Origin: Botrytis cinerea B05.10
Lineage: Eukaryota; Ascomycota; Leotiomycetes; Helotiales; Sclerotiniaceae
Direction: 5' to 3'
NCBI RefSeq assembly: GCF_000143535.2
Contig: NC_037320.1
Span: 1,984,001 to 2,048,000 of the forward strand
Length of the DNA: 64,000 bases
Made by a program: the position numbers and the translations under genes. Of this stretch, positions 22,118-32,489 are shown piece by piece. The notes beneath the pieces are model-generated. The model was not told the DNA's origin. It saw nothing but the letters and a program-made list of their open reading frames with translations, and ran no database searches. Positions within the stretch are counted from its first letter, which is position 1. Each line of letters begins with the position of its first letter.

Positions 22118-23100
22118 ATTGGGCGCCATAATGATAATTTGAGGCCGATTGGCAAAATTATGTCGGTGGGAGTTGGGAGTGTGGTGTGCGGTGTACGAGG
22201 GGGAATTTCTGGAGCTGGTACAGAATGAAGCTATTGGTATGGAAATCGGTATGGAAATCGTGGTCGCAATGTCATTAGTGCCTCAGGGTTCATTGAGTTT
22301 GGCGCGTTGCGGAATATAGTTACCCCGTCTTCCGGGATCACACCCATTATTTGTAGGGGACAAACTACAGAGTAGCTCGATACCTATAGCTACTTAGCAG
22401 TGCGTGTCTCGCATGTTTTTTTCACCTATCTATAACGCACCCCATCAAACAAAGAGAGGATTTGTATCCTGTATAGTTCATGATGCAAAGACCATGATCG
22501 GGGCAAAACGAGTTTAGTATTTAGCAAAGGCAGAATCGAGTGATCAGTCCTTGCACTAGCTTCACGAGTCTACATATGTTTCAAAGCTATGGGACTTTAC
22601 ATTGAATACCAGTACATCAACAGAAATGGCGTGGCAATCAATCGTTATGTGATATCACAGCGGTAATCACCAAGTTTGGGTCTATTCCATATGTCACTAT
22701 TGCTCTTGCCACTAGCTTTTCCACGGGCATGTCCATTGGAGCTCCATTTCGATCTCCTAGTCTATCGTGTGACTTTTAGTTGCAGCTGCTCAATTGGCAA
22801 AGTGAGAGCTATGTCTTTTGTTGGCTCACATATCTCAACAACAGAGCAGAATGAGATCTCGTTGTTCTCCATCTATGTATCTTCTTTGTTAATTTTCAAC
22901 CACCCATCGCCTTTCATTTTTCGTTGTTTGATTATGGAACTTGAGCAGCATGAACATAACACAGGTGAACAATGCCATTGTAGCTGATTATATAGCTCCC
23001 TACAGAATGCCTGTAAATTCGAACATCATTCATTCATCTCGGTACATCTAACCACACACACGCAGAAACACCAAACTTAACAACCCAGACCTCAGTTATC
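22118..23100. other. Divergent promoter region
   Basis: 983 bases between the divergent COPI zeta and Ulp1-like genes. No gene seen; a plus-strand ORF at 22676-22987 has no protein-like features. Confidence 0.45.
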
Positions 23101-24513
23101 ATGAGTCCCGGCGATGAGTTGCCCGCGCGCAATTCACCTTCCCATGACCCAAAAACAACTTCAACACATTCAATTTCACTTCAAGGAAGAGCGAAGATGT
23201 TCCATCCCGTTCCAGAGACGCTCTTCAATCATTGTCGACGTCAATGGTCGGGTAGCATGGCCAGGTTTCAAAAGTATCGTGAAGCTAGTGATGCTAATAG
23301 TATACCGGGAGCTGTTGAAATTCCTGTCCCCGCCATGAAGATAGTCGCAAGAACACCCCGATCGACCGAATCAAATGTTGGGACCGGCACAAATTTATCT
23401 GATTACGATGTGTCCTTTTCAATGGGATCAGATACCGGAGTACTCAAGAAAAGTATAGATGCGATGACAGAATTCATTTGCGACTACGCTAATCGTTGGC
23501 ATTCTAATCTCCCATCTAGTGATCCAAGCAGAGAAACACCTAATAGACATCTTCCTGGGACTGTTCCCATGTTTGCCTACTGGTCCACTCACTTCCACGA
23601 AGTCATGGAGCAAGGACCAAAGCATGCTGCGGCGGAATTAACCAAGAGATTTTCACGAGAAGAATTTTGGCAGTTGCGCTACATTTTCTTCCTTATTCAG
23701 ACTGGTGCAGAAGAGCGCGGTCATTATGGACATGTAGCTGTCTGTGCTATCTCTCCAGAAGCCAAGACGATTGATTATCTCTGTAGCGCCGGCGATGACG
23801 GTCTCGTTCGCGGCGATGGTGCTAAATGTGTTGAAAATTTCCTTGCTATGCTTACAATATATCTTGGAGACGAGCCACCACTTAGTCAAAGATTTAATCC
23901 ATGCGATTGGAAACTCCGAACACGCCGAAGCGAGTTGCAAGAAGTGGATAAACCAGACTGCGCCATATTCGCAATATGTAACATCATGTGCCTTGCTTTT
24001 GGATGGGAGTTATCTTATGGTGCAAGACGCGGACACGAAATGAAGAACTGTCGATTTCGTATCTGCACTACTCTTCACTTTGGTGGCTTCAGAGGGTATA
24101 ACCCCGGTAAAGGTGCTGCCAACACATTTTACTACCCTCTAACTACCCTCTCGCCCCCTAGCTCTCTAATTGATTGCTTTATTGCGATCCGCCAATTCCC
24201 TGGGCTCATGATTGAGGAAACTCTCGCACCAGACGTCCGCCGTCGCTCACCAATGTACTATGGCTGTCCTAACAAGGAAACGCTATATGCACATTGTGAT
24301 CGAAACAAACGGTTCTACCCATACTACGACAGAATCGGGATCAGCGGACGTCTCGTCCCATTTGCAAACTTCCTGGCTTGGGTCGAACGTTATGATCTCG
24401 CGAGAGAAAGGGATGTAGCGCCGTACCCAAGACCATATCGTCCCGATGGTTCCAACGGGAGCAAAAGATGGATTCCACCTGATGCTCACTGGCCGACTGG
24501 AAGACTTTGGTAA
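23101..24513 (+). CDS. Ulp1-like (C48) cysteine protease candidate, single exon
   Basis: One uninterrupted exon of 470 residues. I do not recognise a named family, but the middle fits the Ulp1/adenain fold: a His in HYGHVAVCAISPE (H211), an Asp after a beta strand in KTIDYLCSAGDDGL (D225), and Gln plus Cys in SELQEVDKPDCAIFAICNIM (Q280, C287). That order and spacing match the His-Asp-Gln-Cys set of SUMO/NEDD8 proteases. The N-terminal 110 residues are polar and low in structure; after the catalytic part come about 170 residues rich in Tyr, Arg and Pro. No signal peptide or membrane segment. If active it would be a cytosolic or nuclear peptidase of the C48 clan, perhaps deconjugating a ubiquitin-like protein. 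Substrate and role are unknown. Lack of introns contrasts with most neighbours. It stands alone, flanked by gene-poor DNA. Confidence 0.62.
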   Translation: MSPGDELPARNSPSHDPKTTSTHSISLQGRAKMFHPVPETLFNHCRRQWSGSMARFQKYREASDANSIPGAVEIPVPAMKIVARTPRSTESNVGTGTNLSDYDVSFSMGSDTGVLKKSIDAMTEFICDYANRWHSNLPSSDPSRETPNRHLPGTVPMFAYWSTHFHEVMEQGPKHAAAELTKRFSREEFWQLRYIFFLIQTGAEERGHYGHVAVCAISPEAKTIDYLCSAGDDGLVRGDGAKCVENFLAMLTIYLGDEPPLSQRFNPCDWKLRTRRSELQEVDKPDCAIFAICNIMCLAFGWELSYGARRGHEMKNCRFRICTTLHFGGFRGYNPGKGAANTFYYPLTTLSPPSSLIDCFIAIRQFPGLMIEETLAPDVRRRSPMYYGCPNKETLYAHCDRNKRFYPYYDRIGISGRLVPFANFLAWVERYDLARERDVAPYPRPYRPDGSNGSKRWIPPDAHWPTGRLW

Positions 24514-26607
24514 TTTTTGCGATTTCTCTCGAGACAAGGTAGGTCCGTCGCTTTTCAATCTTTCAATCATTTCAATGTAAGTTTATCTCAATTCAATAAT
24601 CCAACAGAACTAATTTATTTCATTTCATCTCAACTCCTGATTCCTATTTCCGTGATTGACAACCGTTTGTGAACAACATGTTTAGTTCTATGCTCTTAAT
24701 GTAATAATGAACCGATGCTAGAATGTCAAATTGTTGGAAAGTAAATTCTTATATTATAATATTGATAGTGAAAGACTTAGTCAAATTTAGCTTATAAGGG
24801 ACAAATCAAATATATGATATAATTGAAGTCAAATTGAATAAGAGTTGAATTGAGTCTAGTTTGCATGCTTTCTCTAGGTTTATATACTTTATAATGAAAT
24901 TCACGTATTTTCTATGCTCATAAATAAGATTGATTTACATCGAATCTTATAGAATCGTTTTATATACCTATTACGGAATGTCACACAAATTAATTCCGAG
25001 TCAGTTGATGTCATGATTTACATTGATGTTGCTTAAAAAAAAGCCGAGTCTTGTCGGCATTATCTTTTTTGCCTGTGTTTGTTATCAGAAGAAACGGGGG
25101 ATTGTTTGATTCACAACAAGGGGGACAAAGATTGTATGAAGACTTTGTTTTTACTCTTTCATTTATTGGCAGCAACAGAAGTCTATCGAATGACACGGAG
25201 AAAGTATACATTGTCTTTTCTTTTGTCTGTCTTATTATAGCTAGTACAGGTCTATTGCATACCGAATTTTTAATGGTAATGGGTTAATTAATGGTTAGTA
25301 TTCCATGGTAACTAACCCAGGTACATTACCTAATACATTGCCTGCGTTCGATCTTACAATATTTAAAAGATTTATCATTGGGCATGATTGTATTGAAATC
25401 AAATTCATACTCTGTCTATACATACTCTGTCAGAAGAATTATCTGGCCTGAATAGGCATATAAAATGTAATTAGTCCGATGCCAGGGCCCTAAGGGGTAT
25501 GCCTGGTCCAATGATAACCATGTCCATTATAATAAAATCCATTTTTCTCTGTCCTAGCTTGCTATGTCAACCGAACAATTAGTTGCCATGATAAGACCAC
25601 ATTTCTTGTACATTCAATTATAATTCGATTAGCAACGAATAGGAAATTTAGGGAAAGGAAAAAGTCTCAGAAATAATCAGCTTCTATCATACCCTGATCT
25701 TAGAAACTCTAGCCTGGTAATCAACCTAAGTTTCGAACCCATCCTAGAGAATTCTCGAATCATCGAATACTGATAATTCTTATCATCGATCCTTCCATCA
25801 TCTCACAAGTTAAGAACGCCAAAAGAAATCTCTATTCACTAGAGCTTAGAATGAGCCTGATCCTTGACGTAACAACGACCAAATAAAAAAAAGAAACTGC
25901 TGGAAAACGAATTACAGGGATTAATGAATGGCTTATATAGTCTTTGAATTACTGCTTCTGCTGTGGGTTTTAAGATAGTAACGTCCAGACTAATATTTAA
26001 GCTTTTGCTTTAGATACACGTAGTAAAGTTTTCGAGTATTACTTATTTGGAGATGGTTCAAATGGCGTGCCTTTTAGCCGAATTTTTGTTCGCTAAGTTA
26101 CCAGCAGGTTGGATTAGCCGAGCAAGTGGCACGCTAATAGTAGACTAAATCTTAGATCGGATCTCCACGCTGGATTTACGGTTTATAGAGGCCAATTGTA
26201 ATTGTTTGAATTGCTTTTGTTGCACATCTGCAATTGGAAATGGCAAGTCTCATCCTTGTGGACATTGAGTTTATCCTAAATTTGGCTCCAGTACTTTCAT
26301 ATCTTTCAACACGCTAACCGTTGTGTTCCTCGCCCTTTTGCTTGATAATCAGTAGCAACATTGATAGCCCGTCAATCTTAGTCACACCATTGATAATCTT
26401 TACAAGACACTTCATATAGTTTCAGGTGAACGCTACAAAACAATTATCTGCAATTTGAACGGTGCTGAAATGAGAGTTATTGTAGTGAAATGTCAGCCTC
26501 GACCACTTAATCTCAACCCTTTCAGAATTTAGTAAAGTAACGCCGTCGAGCGTAACCAACCATATGAAAGATGTCTGATTCCTACGATATTTCAATATGT
26601 ACTACTC
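24514..26607. other. Gene desert, AT-rich
   Basis: Over 2 kb of AT-rich sequence with only short chance ORFs. I saw no terminal inverted repeats, long repeats or transposase fragment. Confidence 0.45.
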
Positions 26608-26909
26608 TTAAATTATTTCAAGCAGAACTTCAAAGCCGAGATGTCTAGTCGGCTCACAAACTTTAACTGCAGAAAGACAGGTCTTGGAATCCCCGCGCAT
26701 AACCTCCCAAATAAATCTCAAAACAGAACAAAAAGAACAGATCTCAGGAACAAACCAGTATCCATCCACATCATATCTCCTCGGATCACATAGCCAGGCT
26801 TTCGGTCCGCTTTCACGAACATCAAGCACAGAGCCATATAAACACGCGGCACGATTATTTCCATGAACTGGTTTTCTTCATCATAGATCTTTGTACCCCT
26901 AGCGGTCAT
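26608..26909 (-). pseudogene. Possible gene fragment, unrecognised
   Basis: On the minus strand a protein-like frame of about 80 codons (ending RHLGFEVLLEII at 26608) includes AWLCDPRRYDVDGYWFVPEI and a Cys/Trp-rich tail. It has no ATG and begins just after stops at about 26870. An overlapping frame upstream starts with ATG at 26909 but no intron of believable length joins the two. It could be the last exon of a gene with unseen upstream exons or a broken copy. Function unknown. Confidence 0.25.
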
Positions 26910-28611
26910 CTTTTAACAATTCCCATTTCATTCTCTCCCATTTTTGATGACGCCTTTGAGCAAGCCCAATCCTGCAGGTGTGTTGTAAGTTTGATGGTTT
27001 GGGGCTCACTCGAGAGAGAAGAAAACTTTGGTGGTTTGTGGCCGAAAGTTCTGAGAATTGTGTTCTTTCATGCTGATGATTCAGCGAACGATGAGTAGAA
27101 AGAAAAGAAAAGGGTGGGGGGAGAGGGATTGATATTATATATATTGAACAGTAGATTAGCTCTGGACTAAGAGTAGACTAGTTCCTAGCTTGAATTTCAG
27201 TCAAAAAATGTTCAAGAGAAGCCGAACCGCGGTTTCTGGAGGTTTGTCATGATCGTCTAGGTACATGTAGATTCAAATTTTGACCAACGCAGCTGAATGC
27301 TGAAGGGCTAGAACTATGTTAAATAAAAACAATCACATCATGGGAGTGATTTGAGGATATCATATCATTGAAAGTTATACTCTCATCTAATTTTGACTGT
27401 TCATTTGTGAAGAATATTTAATTTCTACGACTGAAAATCAGGACATCACTCCTCGATGGATTTTCCGCACCATGAAAAGCGACATAAATATCGCCTGTGG
27501 ATCTCCAACTAGTAAGAATCTGAAGATACCTCAAAGTAAGAGGAGATATCGATAGCCAATACAAATAGAACTTTGAATCTAACTGGTGCGATATCCAACG
27601 AACAAAGCAATGCAAGCCACAATTTCAAGCCTGGTCCTATCAACTGGATCAAGCCTGGAAGAATACTGTCTAAAGAACAGAAGTATAATGATTGTTCTCA
27701 CCTTCATTCATACGGAGCATTAACCTTCTGATCTAACATATCTATCAGAAAATTTAAATCACACCTCTCAAACAATCTATCAAGCTTACAGAGGGTTTTG
27801 ACATACGACAAACCTTCTACTACTCTCTGATAACTTATTCCCTCATTCTATGACTGACATGTATCTAACCACACATGCAGGGGCTGATGATATGCAACAA
27901 AACCAGCTCCACCATTTATCCAAGGGCTAAAGAGAGACCAACACCGAATGACCTCAATTATTATCTACCAACGCAAACCAATACTAATGAGAAAGTTGCA
28001 TGGGTTTGCGACATGCAACAGTTGTCCTCGAGATGTGCAGGATCAGCTGCAAAGTCGGATTTTCGGACAGAACTGACAGCAAGACTACACAGCTATTCAA
28101 GGTTACCCTAGGCTTACCCCATGTTGAGATATGCAGCAGACCGATTTATTTGGGCACTAAGACGAAAGGAATACCTGCTAGTACCTACTAGGGCCTACTG
28201 AATACAAGCCCAGAGTTTGCTAGTAATTTGACAGGGGATGCGACGTGCAACAAACGGAAGGACATGAATGATGTCACATGCTGTAATGCAAATGAGGGAT
28301 AAAAAGCGAGAAGGAAAGATCTTTGGTGAAGAGGCTTTGAGGGAGGTACATAATATATTTACAGCCTCCTTCAATTTTATAATGGGAACATACAGTACCA
28401 AATCGAGAGCGAATTGCTAGATAGCACTTCATACATGAATTTTAGGAGAATCTAAAGGAAAATCCCATGAAATACAGGAAAATCTCAGAATAATAGATTG
28501 CTATATAATATAATATATAGCAACTAGATGTTTGTATTGAAACTAGTCAAAGAGGGTATCAACTTCTATTTTCCTTTCCCAACTAAACTTTTGCGCAGTA
28601 TGCCTTCCATA
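26910..28611. other. Gene-poor stretch downstream of RMT2
   Basis: No gene seen. A short motif close to TGCGACRTGCAACA recurs at about 28006 and 28234, with weaker versions at about 27889 and 28124, spaced roughly 110-120 bases; this may be chance or an old diverged tandem repeat. Confidence 0.35.
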
Positions 28612-29823
28612 TTATCCCATAAAAGTACAAACTGGTAAGCGGTATGTGTCCAGAACCCAGTATCTCCTTCTTACGCCTTTCCATTCACCCTCACCTTCTC
28701 CCCCAAGCTCCTCGACTTCCACGTCAACCCAGTCGACATCTAATCCAGCATCACACAGATCCAGCTCCGAGACTTTTGTATACACATCATAGCAAACTCT
28801 TCTATCTGCTCCTAGTCCATTAAAGAAACTAAATTTTCCAGTTTCAGACAACAATCCAATGACGTATTCGGAAAAGAATTTCTTAAGCTCCATGTAAGAT
28901 TCTCCGAAGGTATCAAAATATATAACATCGAATTGAAGATTTTCTTCAAGCAGCTTTGGTAGGATTTCTTGCCAGCGACCAGCGTGGATTTTATAACTTC
29001 CTTCTTCAGGTGCAGATGCTTCCCATTCCTTTCCAAATTTATGACCTGGTTCTTGGAGGTGTGTGAGAACATCAGGGTGGGCTTCTATTATATGGTGACT
29101 GGCTGGTTTTGTGGATGCGAACATTGTATCGATTATGCCCATTCCGAAACCGATGTTGAGGATTCGTAATGAAGGTGAGGAGGAGGGGATAAGAAGATCG
29201 ACAGTACGTTTCATGATGGATGTTTCCCATGCCATCATTACACCGTTAGCGTCAGCGTCGAGAAGTGCATCTTCTGTGAATTCGAGTTTGCTTTTGAGAT
29301 AATCTGCAGAATTGACGTCTTTCTTTGGCTCTTCTACCTCGCTTCCTTTTGCTGGTTCGTCTGTAGTTTCTTCGTCTACAACTATTTCCATCCCCTCTAC
29401 TTCGCCCTCCTCTTCATCTTCATCCTCGTCACTTAACTCCTCATACCCACCCATCAAATTCATCAAAATCTCCGCCCTCACACCAGCTTCCACAACTAAT
29501 TCATATAATTCCTTCCTGCCCAATCTCCATGCCAAACATCCAGGTGTCTCGTTATTTGTATCTAAATCATTCCATATAGCTCCCGACAAGAATAACTCTT
29601 TGATGGTCGCTTTCGCAGCTTCTATATCTTCCACGGAAGGAGAATCTTCACACGATGCAATTGCGGCGTGGAGAGGTGTGAAGCCAGTCTCGGAATCTTG
29701 AACTGAGGCAGCACCCGGTACTCGAAGGAGGGGTTTGAGGGCGGCGAGATCGTGGTTAGAGGCTGCGAGGAGGATAGTTTGGGTAGTTGTATCGGTTTCG
29801 GAGGCGAATTCTGGGTCATCCAT
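28612..29823 (-). CDS. RMT2: Protein arginine N-methyltransferase 2 (RMT2 family)
   Basis: A single exon of 403 residues. In yeast Rmt2 methylates the delta nitrogen of an Arg in ribosomal protein L12. The N-terminal 130 residues hold ankyrin-type repeats (TGFTPLHAAIASCE around residue 48; NNETPGCLAWRLGRKELYELV around residue 90). An acidic linker follows (about 130-165). The methyltransferase part starts near residue 175 with NSADYLKSKLEF and contains the SAM motif LRILNIGFGMGIIDTMF (about 222-238), the acidic ribose loop HIIEAHPDVL, and FDVIYFDTFGESY (about 295-310), all diagnostic of this family. It ends in the expected YWVLDTYRLPVC. The ATG is the first in frame. It diverges from the MFS gene with about 620 nt between the start codons. 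Symbol is that of the yeast orthologue. Confidence 0.95.
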   Translation of the reverse strand: MDDPEFASETDTTTQTILLAASNHDLAALKPLLRVPGAASVQDSETGFTPLHAAIASCEDSPSVEDIEAAKATIKELFLSGAIWNDLDTNNETPGCLAWRLGRKELYELVVEAGVRAEILMNLMGGYEELSDEDEDEEEGEVEGMEIVVDEETTDEPAKGSEVEEPKKDVNSADYLKSKLEFTEDALLDADANGVMMAWETSIMKRTVDLLIPSSSPSLRILNIGFGMGIIDTMFASTKPASHHIIEAHPDVLTHLQEPGHKFGKEWEASAPEEGSYKIHAGRWQEILPKLLEENLQFDVIYFDTFGESYMELKKFFSEYVIGLLSETGKFSFFNGLGADRRVCYDVYTKVSELDLCDAGLDVDWVDVEVEELGGEGEGEWKGVRRRYWVLDTYRLPVCTFMG

Positions 29824-30444
29824 CTTGAAGATTGGGTGTAAGTGTATGTAAACTTTATAAAAATATTGAGAATCTTTAGGATTTCAGAATGCTGGGGAAA
29901 TAATTTTTGGAGGGGTCAATGGATTTGGCAGATAGAGGGCGGTGGGGACTGGCAGGTGATCGCATAGGGTCCGATTAATTTTGTGAACTCAATTTCGGAT
30001 TAGCAACAAAAGTAATTTACAATGTCTCGGCTTGTCTTATGTATTTACCCGAAAGATCTGAGAACGACGACACCGCAAGACTGTAAGACATGGATTCGCC
30101 CTCTCTGACCTTCTCTTCGAGCCCATCAACATGAATTTGATACCATCCAGGAACCGGAAACGTACTGCCGATTACCCCATTTTAGGTTTGCGAACAGACA
30201 AGGATCGACAAATCAATATCACAAATATAAACTCAAGAAGCTATCCCGCATACACAATTATGACTAGTTCTCAATATCAATGATGTGTTCCGTGAGTATG
30301 ACTCTTATGTGTTCAATGTATATATAAACGGCAAGTCCAATTTCTGTTGTGTTCCGATGTAATACAGGTATATTGCCCTACTCGAGTTGAGAGCTTATAC
30401 AAGTGTTGTCGATTTCGCACTGTGTGGGCACAAACAACGAGAGT
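29824..30444. other. Divergent promoter between RMT2 and the MFS transporter
   Basis: 621 bases that must carry both promoters. No gene and no box recognised. Confidence 0.5.
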
Positions 30445-32122
30445 ATGTCGACCATGGAAGATATTCAGGGTCCGAAGATGGATGCTGAAAGTCAACTGGT
30501 GTCGGGGATGCAAGATGAGACGTTTCCAGCTATTGATCCTGAGATGGAGAGAAGGGTTGTGCGGAAAATAGATAGGCACTTGATGCCTCTAATCATTGGG
30601 CTATGTACGTCTTTCCTGGAACTCTGATGGAGTCGATGGCATTCAACTAATCATTTTCGAAGATCTCTTAGCATATCTTGATCGTTCGAACATTGGCAAT
30701 GCGAAAATTGCCGGTATGATGGATGACTTGCATCTCGATTCTAACAGCTACGAATGGCTCCTCACTATATTCTACATATCATACATTGTATTCGAGCCAT
30801 TGGTGTTAATGTGGAAAATTATACCACCGCATATGTGGGGCGCCATAACAGTAGTGGGATGGGCATTGTCAGCAACCTTACAAACTGTTGCGTTCAATTG
30901 GTCTGGAATGATGGCTGCTCGATTTTTCCTAGGAGCCTTCGAGGCTTCGTTTGCACCAGGCATCACCTTCCTATTATCTTTCTTCTATCTAAGAAATGAA
31001 CTCGGACTTCGATGTGGGTTCTACCTTGGGGCAGCTCCTTTGGCAACATGTTTTGCTGGTGCTCTAGCTTATGGTATTACTTCTGGAAATTTCCAAAGAA
31101 TTGCAGCCTGGCGTGTGCTTTTCCTCGTCGAAGGATTGCCAGCTATTCTTGCTGGTGTTCTTACCTGGTTCCTCATGCCCGATAGTCCTGAAAAGGCCAA
31201 ATTTTTGACCAAAGAGGAAGTACTAATAGCACAAGCACGCAAAGTTCGACAGGTAGGTACCACGGATTCCGATCGACCCCGTGGAATCCAATGGCACGAA
31301 GTGCGTGCCGCCTTCCTCGATATCAAGAATTGGACAACAGCATTGATGTATTTCTCCTGCAACGTATCATTTGCATCTCTCCCAGTCTTCCTGCCGACTA
31401 TTCTTGCCGCAATGGGCTTTTCAAGCGTCACTGCGCAAGGACTTTCAGCCCCACCTTATTTCCTCGCATTCCTAGCTGTTATTCTTACAACATGGCTTGC
31501 AGACAAGTATTCGCAACGCGGATACACCATCCTTATCCTATCTCTCATAGGGGCAACAGGATATATAATGCTCGCCTTATCAACCAGCACAGGAGTTCGC
31601 TACGCCGGAGTATTCCTAGCAGCATCGGGCATTTTCCCCGCGATTGGAAATATTCTTCCTTGGGTAATGAACAACCAAGGGAGTGAGAGTAAACGAGGCA
31701 CGGGGATTGCGATTTTGAATGTAGTGGGTCAATGCGGACCGCTTCTGGGTACGAGATTATATCCTAGTAGTGAAGCGCCTTTTTACGAGAAAGGAATGGT
31801 ATGTTTGTTTTCACTATTGTCGTCTCTCCCTCTGCTTTTCATCAAGTCTTCGGCATGGAAGCAGGGAATTTCGGAGGTAATATACTAATCGTCATTTTCT
31901 TATTAGTGGGTTTGCGCAGCTTTCATGCTCTTCAACGGCGCTTTAGCAATGGCCCTACGCTTCCGACTTGTATATGAAAATCGAAAATTGGATGAAAAGT
32001 ACGGCGTAAGTGGCGACAATGAAAATGAAAATGGAGACGGAAATGGAAATGGAAATGGGAATTTGAAGGACTCGAATGGAGGGAAAGAAAATGATGGGCC
32101 GAATTTTAGATATATTTTATGA
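30445..32122 (+). CDS. MFS transporter, anion:cation symporter (Dal5/Tna1-like) family
   Basis: Three exons, 30445-30604, 30663-31798 and 31907-32122, give 503 residues. Intron 1 (gtacgt...cgaag) joins IIGLY to LLAYLDRSNIGNAKIAGM; that DRSNIGNA motif in helix 1 is the hallmark of the ACS branch of the major facilitator superfamily, which moves organic anions such as allantoate, nicotinate, pantothenate and similar across the plasma membrane. About twelve hydrophobic segments are visible, with GAFEASFAPGITFLLSFFY (helix 4) and LFLVEGLPAILAGVLTWFLMPDSPEKAKFLT before the central loop. Intron 2 (gtatgt...ttattag) precedes WVCAAFMLFNGALAMALRF. The cytoplasmic tail has an Asn-Gly repeat coded by a GGAAAT microsatellite. 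Substrate cannot be told from sequence. It converges on the hexokinase gene, 367 nt away. Confidence 0.9.
32022..32066 (+). repeat. Coding microsatellite (GAAAAT/GGAAAT)n in the MFS tail
   Basis: About seven six-base units in frame code for an Asn-Glu then Asn-Gly repeat in the last exon of the MFS transporter. In-frame hexamers can change copy number without shifting the frame, so tail length may vary between strains. Confidence 0.75.
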
Positions 32123-32489
32123 TGTGATTGATAATGATGTTCTGTACACAAATTTCTTGGCTTTTTAGAGTTTTGAGGTTTTAACTTTTAGGGGCATACA
32201 TGATACCCAGGGTTAAAGGAAATCGATTTCAGCTCATAGATAGATTGCAAATATTTCATTCTTTATATGTGATTTGTGAAAGCTATCATTTGCTAAAAAC
32301 GTGAATGTCATGTGCAACCGTGGAAAAGCAAAAAAGCCATGCAAGTCATCTGTCTACATACGTATTCCTATGCAATAGAATAATTCTCTCAAAACATTGA
32401 CCATAACTTATTGTCCATAGTTTAATGTTATCATCATTCCATATCACCTTCGAACCTGGAGATTTCAGTACAAGAACTGCTATGCTTGT
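32123..32489. other. Convergent intergenic region
   Basis: 367 bases between the 3' ends of the MFS and hexokinase genes; no gene seen. Confidence 0.5.

Noticed and set aside
25715..25760. TTTCGAACCCA, resembling a reversed tRNA B-box
   Set aside because: No A-box or cloverleaf could be built around it on the minus strand.
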